Of a DNA stretch of 64,000 bases, positions 41,376 through 52,695 are shown in pieces. Made by a program: the position numbers and the translations under genes. The notes beneath the pieces were generated by a model, which had not been told where the DNA came from, did not search any database, and worked only from the letters and a program-made list of their open reading frames with translations. The stretch lies in NCBI GenBank assembly GCA_949987565.1, contig OX465105.1:16353426-16417425 (forward strand), written 5' to 3'. The stretch is from Luidia sarsii (taxonomy: Eukaryota > Echinodermata > Asteroidea > Paxillosida > Luidiidae). The stretch's first letter is position 1. Every line of letters starts with the position of its first letter.

Positions 41376-42339
41376 GTGAGTCCCGTCCTATCATGATTGC
41401 AGATTGTATCCAAAATGACACAGCACAACTGCCGGGAGCATTTCGATAGCTGTAACACGAGGGAGTTCTGGCTGTGAAAGTCAGAGTATTGCGCTTTATC
41501 TTGATTCGGAAAACGTCACTCTTCGTCTTTCCGGTAGGAAACCGCATACATGCGACGATTGCCATCTCATGCGGTGATCCCTGGCGGAGAGATGTTTACC
41601 ATAAAATAGTCATCTTTCGTTCCATCGTGCTGAACTTTTAGGTTAAGTAAGGATGAAGGATTGTCAAGAAAGTGTCGAGTTCTGCTTCCGTTCTTCTTTC
41701 TGATTTTCGGGTCGAATTTCTTGGTGAGTCGTGAAAACAGATCACTGCGTCAATGATTGTTAAAACATCGATTTCAAAGCATTTTGGATTGGAATTAAGA
41801 TTTTAAGGCCCGGCACTTGGTTTAACGTATTCCCGTCGCTCTACCTCCTGAGCTTATTATAACTCTTCGGTAAACAAAACAAAAAAAATCGTCCACAGTC
41901 ATCGCTGGAGGGCACTCAGAACCGCCATCAGCCGTTAACTGCAGCTGCGGATTTCCTGGGAGCACAACCCCTTTTTACCATGGGATCTTCAAGTGAGTAT
42001 AATGTGCTCTACGTACGACACAGCATGCAAGGCGTGTCATCCATGATACAGTAAGGTGGGATCGGTGCTCGCGTGGTGGGCAACTCGTAAGTTGAGCATA
42101 AGGGTGCCGCGTTGGAAACACGTAGACGCGTACAAATCTATAGGGTAAGGCCTCTATTTCTGACAGTCACCTTTTTCTACACTTAACGGTCTCCAATCTC
42201 TATTCTATGGCCACGTGTGGCTCACAAAATAGTCGATAAACGTTTCGACCGATAGATCCCAAATGCTCGAAACAGATCCCAACATAGATCCAAATTTACC
42301 GATAAAGAAAATTTACCGATAACTGATCCCATCAAAGGT
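41376..42339. other. Intergenic, no gene recognised
   Basis: Unique-looking sequence with no coding frame or repeat that I can support. Confidence 0.4.
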
Positions 42340-42970
42340 ATAGATCCCAACAAAGAATTCAAGTGACCGATATAGATCCAAACATAGATCCCAGCTGCTC
42401 GACATAGATCCCATCAAAGAATTCAAGTGATCGATATAGATCCAAACATAGATCCCAGCTGCTTGACATAGATCCCAACAAAGATTTCAACTGACCGATA
42501 TAGATCCAAACATAGATTCCAGCTGCTTGACATAGATCCCATCTGCTTGACATAGATCTCAACAAAGATTTCATCTGACCGATATAGATCAAAACATAGA
42601 TCCCAGCTGCTCGACATAGATCCCATCAAAGATTTCAACTGACCGATATAGATTCCAACATAGATACCAGTTGCTCGACATAGATACCAGCTGCTCGACA
42701 TAGATACCAGCTGCTCGACATAGATACCAGCTGCTCGACATAGATACCAGCTGCTCGACATAGATCCCAACAAAGATTTCATCTGATTGATATAGATCCA
42801 AACATTTTATCCCAGCTGCTCGACGTAGATCCCATCAAAGATTTTAGCTGACCGATATGATATAGACCCATACATAGATCCTATCTACTCGACATATATC
42901 CAACAAAGATTTCAACTGACCGATATAGATCCCAACTGTTTGACATAGATCACAGCATAGATCCTAATCA
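42340..42970. repeat. GACATAGATCCC / GACCGATATAGATCC array
   Basis: Diverged units AGCTGCTCGACATAGATCCC and TTTCAACTGACCGATATAG, with five 21-bp ACATAGATACCAGCTGCTCG copies at 42660-42760. Confidence 0.88.
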
Positions 42971-43084
42971 ACCGATGTATATAGGACAGCGCATGCGTGC
43001 TGCACCACGAATACAGCAGCGGAGATTCGGCAGCGGCGTCGTGCATATAATAATAATAACGGAGCTCACGCGAAAAGCAATTCA

Positions 43085-43295
43085 GATCACACGGAATGGA
43101 GGGCCGGCTATAGAAGATCACACGGAATGGAGGGCTATAGAAGATCACACGGAATGGAGGGCTATAGAAGATCACACGGAATGGAGGGCTATAGAAGATC
43201 ACACGGAATGGAGGGCTATAGAAGATCACACGGAATGGAGGACTATAGAAGATCACACGGAATGGAGGGCTATAGAAGATCACACGGAATGGAGC
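43085..43295. repeat. 27-bp tandem repeat
   Basis: Seven to eight copies of AGATCACACGGAATGGAGGG followed by CTATAGA. The length is a multiple of three, so frames stay open, but no gene is supported. Confidence 0.9.
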
Positions 43296-43299
43296 CGAC

Positions 43300-43620
43300 A
43301 GCACAAGACACCCAAACGCTGCCAGCGCGTTTGCCGTAGTCTCCGCCAGGGCCTCATCACAACTACGACCTTTTATACGAAATGGACGCCAGATATGCCC
43401 TGGCAATGGACCGGGTCCCCGCGGCGCTGCAAGGTCAACGGTGGCGTCCAGAACTCCAGATACTGGAAGCTGGTCGAGCTCATCAAGCACCAGAATGAGG
43501 AACCACGGCAGGGACATAGACGTCTCTTCCCTACCTCGACCTCCCCCCGACTCTACCATGCCCATCAGACTGCCGCACCGGCTCCTCCGCTCTCATTCCA
43601 TAGACGGGAGGGTGTCCAAT
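43300..43620. other. GC-rich segment without an assignable gene
   Basis: Several frames are open on both strands. The minus strand has CGTATAAAAGG, a good TATA-box match, at about 43371-43381. It could be 3' UTR of the GPCR gene or an unidentified exon; nothing decides. Confidence 0.3.
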
Positions 43621-44055
43621 GTGTAGGAGGAGGGGGAGGAGGAGGAGGCGGAGGAGGAGGAGGAGCAGGGGAAGCAGGAGGAGCAGGAGGAGCAGGAGGA
43701 GGAGGAGGAGCAGTAGGAGGAGGAGGAGGAGGAGGAGGAGGGGGAGGAGAAGGAGGAGGAGGAGGAGGAAGAGGAGGAGGAGGAGGAGAAGGAGAAGGAG
43801 GAGGAGGAGTAGGACGACGAGTAGGATGAGGAGGAGGAGGAGGAGGAGGAGGAGGGGGAGGAGAAGGAGGAGGAGGAGGAGGAGGAGAAGGAGAAGGAGG
43901 AGGAGAAGGAGGAGGAGGAGAAGGAGAAGGAGGAGCAGGAGGAGGAGGAGGAGGAGGACGACGAGTAGGATGAGGAGGAGGAGGAGGAGGAGGAGGAGGA
44001 GGGGGGGAGAAGGAGGAGGAGGAGGAGGAGGAGAAGGAGGAGAAGGCAGACAACT
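43620..44055. repeat. (GGA)n microsatellite
   Basis: About 430 bp of AGG triplets, with a roughly 150-bp higher repeat marked by GACGACGAGTAGGATGAG at 43812 and 43958. Confidence 0.92.
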
Positions 44056-44167
44056 CCGTGATAACTAGCTAGGCTGACCTGATGATAACGTCGACGAGAT
44101 GAGGGCTTAGGCTCGTGGTGCGGTTTTTACTTCATGGTATTGTCAAGAGTACTCAAGGACAAGGAGA

Positions 44168-44256
44168 AAGGTGATCAAAGTCACGCGATGTCGTGCTGCG
44201 GCAGATGTATGCAACACGACATCGCGTGACTTTGATCACCTTTTATCCTTGTCTGT
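44168..44256. repeat. Long perfect hairpin
   Basis: AAAGGTGATCAAAGTCACGC, GATGTCGTG is followed after about 20 bases by CACGACATCGCGTGACTTTG, ATCACCTTTT. Arms are about 37 bp with one or two mismatches. It lies just downstream of the GPCR stop. Confidence 0.7.
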
Positions 44257-44446
44257 ACCACCGCAATGAACACGCAGACCTTTCCTCTCTAGTACTAAAG
44301 AACTAGATTATGAGCGCATTTCCGAAGTGAATATTCAATACCATTCCAATTCAGTGACAAAACACAGGCTTGGCTTGAGACCGATCCGACGAATCGTAAA
44401 GAGCCTTGATTAAACAAATAAAGCACCGACATTGTACGACAGCAAG

Positions 44447-45299
44447 TCACAGTATGGTCTCGCAGGAGCCCACGTGGACGATGGCTTCCACCACTTTTCC
44501 TGTCTGGGCGACCGATTCTCCGAGGGGAGGAGGAGGAAGAGGAGGACGGGAGAGGATGCCTCCGTTACCGATGCCTCGCCTGTCGCGCACCGAGTCGGGG
44601 CCGGGGGCTGCGCCGTCCGGCCCCCGGGGCTGCAGAGACGGACCACGGTCCGGGGAGTCGGGGCAGCGGACGCCGGCGATCGCCTCCCCGGCCGACCGGA
44701 CGGACCGGCGGTGCAGGACGACGCGGGCGGGCAGGGCCGCCGAGGGAGGAGCGCTGCCCCCGGTGGTCCCGACGCCGCCGCCACCGGCAGCACCGAGGGC
44801 AGGAAAGCCCGAGCCGGGCACGAGCAGCGAGAGCCCCGCCGAGTCCAGTCTGGCGGCGACCCCGAGGGGCGGGCTGGAGAAGCTCCGGCAGGCCCGGTGG
44901 TGATGGCACCGATGCAACGGTTCGCTGAAGTAGCGCGGCGGGGGCTGTTGGTCCCGCCCCTCCTTGCCCTTCTCCCGGTCACGTCTTGGTTGGTGAGGGT
45001 AGTGACGAGGGAGAGTGACCGCAGCACGAGCACCAATGCCCATCGCTTGGCACGCCCCAGGGGATATGTCTGTGACACAGGCGTTAGGCACTCGCTGGAC
45101 GAAGCCGCCACCACCACCACCAGCACCGCAGCTACCACCGCTGCCACTGCCGACCGACGAGCCCCAGCCGCCCGACGACGGGGTTCTGGTGCTGGCCGAG
45201 CCACCGCTGACCGCGACACCGTCTGGCTCCGAGGAGGAGGCTGACGGGCGTCGCTGGCACGAAGGTCCCCGGCTTGCGTTGGGGCTATCTCGGTAGGCT
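44447..45299 (-). CDS. GPCR terminal exon: long Gly/Pro/Ser-rich tail with PDZ motif
   Basis: The strong acceptor CCCCCCTTACAG opens a frame of 284 codons, including stop, that is in phase with the previous exon. It starts AYRDSPNASRGPSCQRRPSA, has a polyglycine run and a Pro-rich PPLPPPPLGES, and ends VEAIVHVGSCETIL-stop. GC content is very high and several other frames are also open, so the frame choice rests on the splice match and the sensible C terminus. Confidence 0.7.
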
Positions 45300-48200
45300 C
45301 TGTAAGGGGGGCATGGACAAACATCGATATACCTCCCTGGTCAAAGGGTCTCTGCAATGACTGATTATTGGGTATAATGCCAGTGTTAATGCCAATATGT
45401 GACCCGGCACAGCGACATGAGGAATATCCCACCAAAACACTTTTTGAGTAAACAACGCCTGAAGTTAAAGTATCTCCACAATTCGATCACAAATCTATTT
45501 ACTTTTGTTTTATTTTCGGAAATTTTAAGTATTAGAGGATATAATATGTTTTGATATCATTTGAAAGCTAATGGTATACCTTTTCACATCATAAGAAAAC
45601 CTCAAAATCTCAAAAGAGGTGGGTTATTCCTCATTATGCTGTGCCGGGTCACATATTGACTCTACTGTTTGTCCTTGCAGACCTATCCCTAAACCTGTTG
45701 ATTTACTGCCAAAATGTCTGCTTTATGACCATTCAGTGAATGCGTTTTTTCATCAAACCTAATACAGAGGGATCCATTTGAACGTTTTTCTTGTTTTTTA
45801 AACTGTGGGTTCCTGACATGACCTTACAATAATAAGGTAAAAAAATGACTAATTTCTGACTCCACTAAGAAAACGAAGCTTGCCAATATATTTATGTTTG
45901 TTCACATCAGATCACTAGATGACAGCAGGAAATTATCTTGACTGTGATATTTATTGCAGAGACTCTTTAAGTCCTGCGAAATAACCATAATAATAGATGG
46001 CAATGTTGCTGGCTTTTTTTTTTACCAAGGCCCCGTGTAGTATAGGGGGCGGGGGGCGGCTAGCCTACCCATCGTCCTCCTGCAGTATCTCGGGAGGCAC
46101 GTTGGCGTTCAGGTGGCCGTACTCGGCACGGTACGAGTACGACTCGTCGCTGCTGACCACGTGACGCCGGCGGTGGCAGCGGGAGGCACGGTGCCAGGGC
46201 TGTCGGGTGGGGCAGCACGTGACCTCCAGAGAGTAGTGACGTAGGATCCTGCGCAGTTCAAGAAGAAGAACCAAAAAAAAAGAGGACGAAGAGGAGAATG
46301 GATGACGGACACTTTGGGCGCAGCGCTGCTTCTGGTTCAGCGTCGCTGAAGTGGGCGGTTTGCTGGTCTCGTTCGGTACATGAGTACTTCGCCAAACGAC
46401 TTCGCCTAAAAGTATATTCCTGTTTTCTTTTCGTCCTTTTAAAAAGAGCAGCATCCATTGCAGCAGTAGATGGCTAATTGTAAGAAATGTACAATTTGCA
46501 TCATGTACCGGTTATAATTATCCTGTATAAATGGTTCGCGCCCTCTGTATATAATAATAGACCTAGGCCTACATCAGCATTTTGATTAAGCGGATTTAAG
46601 AAAAGAAATGGGCGTTTTCAATTCGACAGCAGTCTCGGACCGGGTTACAACAGGTAAATAATGCTTCGCATTTCAATAAAAAAGGGGGTATGATCCTTGG
46701 TACTGTGAGGCTGTTAGAGGTATAATACCTCTGACTGGCGACCACACCAACAGCGAAGATTGTTGATTTTAAATTTTTAATTCTTATTTATTTATTTATT
46801 TATTCATTTTATTCATCTATCTTTTTTTTTTTTTGGGGGGGGGGGAGTCCCCACCTAAGGGCTGGATAGCTCAGGTGGTTAGAGCACTGTTACATTAAAC
46901 CAGATGGTTTTCTGTCCGGTAAAGCATGGAGGAAGGAACTCTATGATTAAAGTACTCTTTAAAATCTCCCAGTCTGTTTACCTTTCTCTCGTTGCCGTTT
47001 GACACCCGTGGTTTCATAATATAATGGGTGTATCATAAACCATGGTGAAACCCTGGCCTAAGGGGACCTAAATGGGGTCTCACGACCGGATGTTTTTGCC
47101 AAACTGAAGCATTTTCGATCGATTAAAACCAACAGCCCGTTCACTCCGTGATGAGCTGAACCCTGGCCTCATCGAATGCTATAATTTATGGGCAATGTCC
47201 CCCTCCTCCAGTCCTACCCAACAGCTGGCATGTCAGGAATCGTTACTGTCTGTCAGTCACGAGAGACGCCAAAGTCCACACGGCCACAAGAAATTCACTA
47301 TATATTTACACAGGCCAGAGTGGCGTTATGCCTATCTAGTTAGTCTTATAGGGAACGGACCTTAAAGAAGGTGTGCCATGCTGTAATTTTTTTTTAAACA
47401 TGCATCAACACAAGCACAACACAGACATATTATCCAGAAAACATATGCATACCACACGTCTGGAATGCGAGGGAAAAGTGGTTAAGAATGATAGTTTTCA
47501 TGACTCTATTTCACCGCCTACTCGGAGCAAAATGCTTAACAAAAACCTTCGGGTACCGAGAGTTCAGCCCAAGAATCGTGTCGCACTGTACGTGTACTAC
47601 GTCTACTGTTGGGAATTTTGTTTGTTACGAGTGCAGCCTCCGACAACACAGTTGATCGGCATTCTCACGTAACTAGGTGATGATGCAAACCGAAGTTCGT
47701 TCGATCGTTCAGTATGTCCAGTACGTATTATATAGCGCTGCCTCGGGGTCGAGTATACATGTATGTTCCGTGTTTAAGAGAGGGACATTGGATACCATAC
47801 TAAAATAACGTGGTTTACTTTACACGTCGTTACGCACCCGACTAAGCGTAGAGTTGATAGTGTATTCTTGCGCTGAGTTCAAAGACGGTAAACTATCTTG
47901 CCGGAACTATGCATTTCTCGTCTCCGTAGCCACTTCGTCACATTTTTGCCTAAATTTGTCTGCTGCCCTCACCGACGGCTTTTGATAAAAAAAGTACGAG
48001 AAAAATGCATTTTTTTTACCAGTTGAAAGACATGGAACTTTGTATAGGCCAATCAGACAGTTGAAAACTATCATTTAACGTGAATTTTTTTTTTCACGGC
48101 ACATCCTCTTTAAATAGGTAAAAATGGTCGCGTTCGTTCGTTCATTCCTCCTTCCGTTCGCTTTCGTTCTCATCGTGGCTTTATAGTATTCGCGACTTAC

Positions 48201-50632
48201 ATTACAAATCCTCTCCATGGCACAGCGGACGATTTTGTTCTCTGTTCCGTCTGGCAATATGACCCAACGTATCGAAGGCCCCGTGCTTCAACCATTGCCA
48301 TCTCATGCCGAATGATCTCGCCCTGAAACGGGGGAGGGGAAGGGGGGGGGAGGGTTATCCACCTCCAATCCCGTCTGAACTTTCCTTGAGGAGGAGGGGG
48401 GTGGGGTGGGGTGGTTGCCGGCATCTCAGACGCTACACCGCGCATCAATACGAGATGCCCAACCAGTAGTGTCGTTTCCACGTGAGTGGCTAGACGACGT
48501 GCCGTGATGTATTAAAAAAAAACCACACACACACACGCGCGCCCGCGGGATGTCGGTTCTGTAACCTAACAAAAAAAATGATCGGAAAAAAAGTCGGAAC
48601 TTGCTCATCGTGCGAGCCCCCGGTTCATCAATTTCTATTTTGTCAAGAAGTGCAAACGGATGCCAACCATCTCGAGAGGGTCGTAAAGAAGCAGCCGCCA
48701 TAAATTGATAAATATCATGCTTTTGATACTTGCGTTTGCTTTGTATTTTCTTTCCTCGTATAGCTATGACTTTTGCGTGGATGATGATCAGAGGATGTAA
48801 TTCAATGAGGGTTCAATTTTTGTTCCCTTGGGTTGTTTCCGTTAGTTACTGTCTTGTTGGCTGGGGTGTCTGTTTGTTTGTTTGCTTGCTTGCTTGCCTG
48901 TTTGTCTGCATGCTTGCTAGCGTGCTTAGGTGAGGGTTTGCATGGGGGCGCACACGTGGAAAGTCTGCAGTGACACCATGTAAGTCACCTCTTTTGAGCT
49001 GGAGTGCACGAGACTCTGAAGAGAGCGAGAGCTGGTATCTGGAATAATCGGCTGTTTGACTGCCTGTCTGTCTGCCTGCCTGTCCGTGTCTGTCTGCCTG
49101 TCTGTATGTCTGTCTCTATATGTCTAGCTATCTTACTGTTTGTCTGTCTGCTTGTCTGTCTAGCTATCTTGCTCTCTGTCTCACTATTCTAGGGTGAAAT
49201 AAGAGCCAACATTATTCCAATGTCTTGGTGTTATCCTGAAAAAAGAGGGCTTGATATTGGATACAAACAACAAAGGAACCTTGTTTTGGAGGGGAAGAGG
49301 AGCAGAGGAAAGGGGAGGGTGACTACTGTGGAACAAGCGTAAAGCATGGCACGCGGATACATAGTGCGACGGTCTACAGTCTGAGATGTTGCGGCGGAGC
49401 ACAGAGCAAGGAAACATGGTGGAGTGAAGTCCCGCAAGAACCAGAGAACGACTTTAATCAACCACACTGCGCAGTGCGCACGCGTGTATAGGCCCGTACA
49501 CGTATAGGTAGCGCCTGCAGCAACCGATCCGACCAGTAGCGTCCGCTCCTAAAAGGCCCATAAACCACACATATCGCAGACAATGACAGCGAAAGTCCAC
49601 CGACGTGTATCTCGCGGGTGTATGTATACGCATGTGCGTATTATATGGGACGCGCAGAGTGCTTGACCTGGTGTTTTGGCACATGATACTCGGAGCTGCA
49701 ACTGGGGCATGGCATTGCATGATCGAGATAATCAGTTCGCAAAAAAAGACCGAGCTAATGTACATGTAGCTCGGCTCATGTTCCTTGCTCCGTGCATCGC
49801 TCAGCGTAATGCTCAGCATCAGGCTCCGTCTGGAACGAGGTCCGATTCGAGAGGAGACTAGTCAAATAGCATTGTACATCACGTGCGCAGGCGTTAGGCC
49901 TACACCTTGCGGGTGTACGTGTATCAGTGTGCATGGATCAGTCGTACGGAGCCTGCTCGACCCATGCCTAGCTAATGCTTGGTAAACAAGTGCAATGCTG
50001 GAGTGCAATGCACATTAATGCTCGCCTGAATACATACTGCCAGAGCTAATGTCACTCGGCATAAGCGTGTTCAAGTATGGGTTTGCGGTGACACCATGTA
50101 CATCATAGTCCTAAGAGAAGGAGTATAGCTCTGAAAAGAGAAGACACTACACGAAATGTTGAGTTATCGGTTCTTTTCAGAGCCATACACGGTGACTCAC
50201 CGCAAACCTACCCGGTATTCCCACCTTGCAAACCTTCAAATATTATCTGATAGGCCTAAGCATGTTCAGATTAAGTCCATTTGAAATCAGACCAGGGTAG
50301 GTTCATGTAGAAGATGTAAAACAGCGCTCCTGGTGACGTTTGACCTCGATCGTTGCATCTTGCTGATGTGAAGATACATCCAAGATTCCACCGATAGAAG
50401 GGAAAACAAGTTTCGGCTGTAGTCTGTATTATAAGTCCAAGTTGAGCTCGACTGCGGTCCCATGTACGGTATGCCCCCTCCTCCAGTCTGATCAACAATA
50501 ACTTGGCCATATCTGGGATCGTTATCGCCTGTCAGCCAAAGAGTGGCGACAAATTCCACGTGGCCATCACATGGAGAAAAAAACAGTAACACAGATGAGT
50601 CCATACCATTGTTATGAAATATTATTATGCTC

Positions 50633-50667
<35 letters not shown>

Positions 50668-52695
50668 GTTAACCGAACCGTTACATGCATGCCGTGCCTT
50701 TGCATGTGCATGAAAAACGCTCCAATTAATTGCTGGAACTCCGATACAACTAGAGCGTATATCTATGGGCCAAACTAACCACTTCGTCCGATTAGTGACG
50801 GGCTGGAGGCCAAGGTTAAGGTATACCGCTAATACTAATTGCCGGGCTTGATTCGGTATTCGCGACGGCACAGCCTAAGCAACAACCCGGCCTTCCCAAA
50901 GACCGACGGCTCAGAAGCACTCCCTATATTGCCCTGCACGTATACAGGCAAAGTGTCTGTTGAGCCGAAATGAATGTGCCGAGACTATAGAGAGGCACCG
51001 CCATCCAACCATATTTATATCGCACTGTGCATTAAATTTCGTGAGCAACAGTCCATGCAGACAAGATATGAAGTGGAAGGTACCGAGTGGAAGGTTTGCG
51101 GTGACACCGTGCACAATAACACATCTCGTTTGAGACGCGGAGAGTTTGTGCCGCAGTCCACCCAAGGAAACATTGCACAATCATCGATGGGCAAATCCTC
51201 TGCATGGTTCACAACAGGTCCAAGGAGCTGTACTATTAGTTACGGCACATCAAACTTTTCACCCTTCTGCCTTTCAAGCGATCTTGAGGAAGAAATAACA
51301 ATGTAGTCTGTCCTGTACTGTGCGGCTCAGGCTTTACCCGAAGTGTGTGGGCGCGAATCTATAGTGCCTTGTGGAGACCTCGTCCAATAGGTTGAATAGG
51401 TCTCCACAGGGAAATTGTAATTAAAGTTGTATATGCCTCCACACAGTTTTCACGAAAGTTGTATTTGGAAATTACTCAAAAACAGGAAATCGCGTAAGCG
51501 CAACCCGAAGGGTAACTGGGGCAGTTGATCAAACGTCGTCTTGAAGGGTCTCTGCAATAAATATCTCCTCATGAGATTCTTTATTTAAATGTCATTTAAT
51601 CCAATATTATTAAAGCAACATTGCCACCATATCACAGTCAATCTCATTTTCTGCAAACATAATTATTAGCAAGCTTCTTTTTCTTAGTTGAGTCAGAAAT
51701 TGGTCATCGTTTTTACCTTATATAAAATATCCTTATAGAAATGAGTGCGCTATTGTAAAGTCACGTCAAAACCCACAGTTTAAAAGCATAACATTAACCA
51801 TCAAACTGGAAATTAATCCCTCTGGAAAAGGTTTGATGAAAAATTCCTTCACTAAATGATTATGAAGCATATATTTTGGCAGTAAATCAACAGGTTTCGG
51901 GATAGGTTTACAGGAACAGAAATTTTTAGAAACCTTTGTACACAACCAATTGGGTTTCTGTTTTATGATCCTGTGATGACATCATAAATTTGCTCATGAA
52001 TATTTAAATTCTCATTAGCATAAAAAATGAAAACTTGCAAGTACACCCCAGAACGTGTGCGAAAAGCAGTCTGATTGTTAGCAACATTGCAAAACTGTAG
52101 CATGGATTTAAGGGATGGGATAATTAGGTTTGCGGTGACACCATGTAAATGATCTTTTGTGAGTAAGTGTGGTTCTGAAAAGAACCGGAGGAACTCGACG
52201 TTTCGAACAGTGTACTCTGCTCGTCTTTAGGAGCAGTCTCCTGAAGACGAGCAGAGTACATTGTTCGAAACGTCGAGTTCCTCCGGTTCTTTTCAGAACC
52301 ACACTTACTCACAAAAGATAATTTACATGGTGTCAACGCAAACCTAATAAATCCTGCTATTCTCACCATGCAAACCTTCAAATCTCATTTGATTTAAGGG
52401 ATGAAAATAATTGTCTATTGCAGAGACCCTTTAAGATCCCAGCGTGCAGATCGCCGGGTCTCTTCTCAGTCTGATTACCTGCAGTAGTCGAGGAACAGGA
52501 TCTTCTTGAAGGTGCGCCTGAAAAGCGGCTTGCAGCAGATGTAGATGACGGGGTTGAGGAGGCTGTTGGCGTAGCCCAGCCAGAGAGCCGAGCGCTCCAG
52601 GAGCACGGGGATGCGGCAGTCGGGGCAGAAGGGCCGCAGGACGTACAGCACGAAGAACGGCAGCCAGCACACCACGAACACCGTCATGATCAGAC
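44447..52695 (-). CDS. Aminergic-like class A GPCR, C-terminal part (3 exons; 5' part outside or unidentified)
   Basis: Three exons splice in phase. The first encodes TM6 with the CWLPFF toggle-switch motif, an ECL3 with paired cysteines (FCPDC), TM7 with NPVIY, and the start of helix 8. The block ERSALWLGYANSLLNPVIY is close to the vertebrate 5-HT7 and 5-HT1 consensus (WLGYxNSLLNPVIY), so a serotonin- or other biogenic-amine-type receptor at the plasma membrane is likely. Exons two and three give an unusually long tail of about 340 residues, rich in Gly, Pro, Arg and Ser. It ends SCETIL, a class I PDZ-binding pattern (S/T-x-hydrophobic). TM1-5 are missing; the preceding exon must end with one leftover base. 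Ligand cannot be stated because the binding pocket in TM3 and TM5 is not visible. The alternative is an octopamine/dopamine-type receptor. Confidence 0.82.
45342..45970. mobile_element. MITE family H with nested TA-type MITE
   Basis: Ends CAAAGGGTCTCTGCAATGA and TTGCAGAGACTCTTTAA are inverted repeats. The element at 45399-45653 interrupts it. A relative lies at 51541-52434. Confidence 0.6.
45399..45653. mobile_element. MITE family G (TGTGACCCGGCACAGC), TA flanks
   Basis: TGTGACCCGGCACAGC begins and GCTGTGCCGGGTCACA ends the element. TA lies on both sides, as in Tc1/mariner insertions. About 255 bp. Confidence 0.7.
46069..46248 (-). CDS. GPCR exon: proximal cytoplasmic tail
   Basis: Encodes RILRHYSLEVTCCPTRQPWH, then a basic RCHRRRHVV, SDESYSYRAEYGHLNANVPP and EILQEDDG. 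Acceptor CTGCGCAG joins exactly to the AG left by the TM7 exon. CC after helix 8 is a plausible palmitoylation site. Donor GG|GTAGGC overlaps an in-frame TAG at 46065-46067, so an unspliced form would stop here with a shorter tail. Confidence 0.8.
46858..46900 (+). mobile_element. tRNA-derived SINE, type A, 5' stub
   Basis: GGGCTGGATAGCTCAGGTGG, TTAGAGCACTG matches a tRNA A box region; the B box is absent. Confidence 0.5.
47362..48113. mobile_element. TTAA-flanked MITE, family D, about 750 bp
   Basis: TTAAAGAAGGTGTGCC pairs with GGCACATCCTCTTTAA, and poly-T tracts adjoin both ends. Non-coding, within the GPCR intron between tail exon and TM7 exon. Confidence 0.6.
48905..49030 (+). mobile_element. 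Decayed fragment of the hammerhead-type element
   Basis: GTCTGCAGTGACACCATGTA and GACTCTGAAGAGAGCGAGAG resemble the left arm of the 52118 element. Lies in the long GPCR intron. Confidence 0.4.
49058..49185. repeat. CTGT / CTGC tetranucleotide array
   Basis: GTCTGTCTGCCTGCCTGTCC and TATCTTGCTCTCTGTC variants. In the GPCR intron. Confidence 0.8.
50085..50250. mobile_element. Diverged copy of the palindromic hammerhead-type element
   Basis: GGTTTGCGGTGACACCATGT on the left and GGTGACTCACCGCAAACC on the right. The core is mutated (CACGAAATGTTGAG instead of CGAAACGT). Confidence 0.6.
51345..51500. repeat. Dispersed repeat, copy 1
   Basis: Shares GCCTTGTGGAGACC, CCAATAGGTTGAATAG and AACTCAAAAAC-type words with 57485-57630. 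Confidence 0.6.
51541..52434. mobile_element. MITE family H, with nested hammerhead-type element
   Basis: TTGAAGGGTCTCTGCAATAA at the left and TATTGCAGAGACCCTTTAAG at the right. The interior is the reverse complement of 45670-45960. The right end is 45 bp from the GPCR TM7 exon. Confidence 0.65.
52118..52390. mobile_element. Palindromic hammerhead-type retroelement with 13-bp TSD
   Basis: This 273-bp insertion is flanked by GATTTAAGGGATG on both sides (52105-52117 and 52391-52403). It is a near-perfect inverted repeat: GGTTTGCGGTGACACCATGT on the left and ACATGGTGTCAACGCAAACC on the right. The right arm has CTGAAGA at 52241-52247, a stem II (CGAGCA/TGTTCG), GAAAC at 52267-52271 and GTC, which is the conserved core order of a hammerhead ribozyme. 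PLEs are known to carry hammerheads in terminal repeats. No ORF is present. Confidence 0.7.
52479..52695 (-). CDS. GPCR exon: TM6, ECL3, TM7, helix 8
   Basis: Encodes LIMTVFVVCWLPFFVLYVL, RPFCPDCRIPVLLERSALW, LGYANSLLNPVIYICCKPLF and RRTFKKILFLDYC. Acceptor GTCGACAG. The donor AG|GTAATC overlaps an in-frame TAA, so intron retention would end the protein at DYCR. Usual family YxYFN after NPxxY is replaced by ICCKPLF. The exon start is copied in the neighbouring minisatellite. Confidence 0.9.

Noticed and set aside
43127..43339. GYRRSHGME repeat protein
   Set aside because: 27-bp tandem repeat; open by length, with no start context or flanking coding signal.
44406..45296. Plus-strand open frames in the GC-rich block
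   Set aside because: GC-rich sequence leaves several frames open. Only one minus-strand frame splices in phase to the GPCR and ends in a sensible tail.
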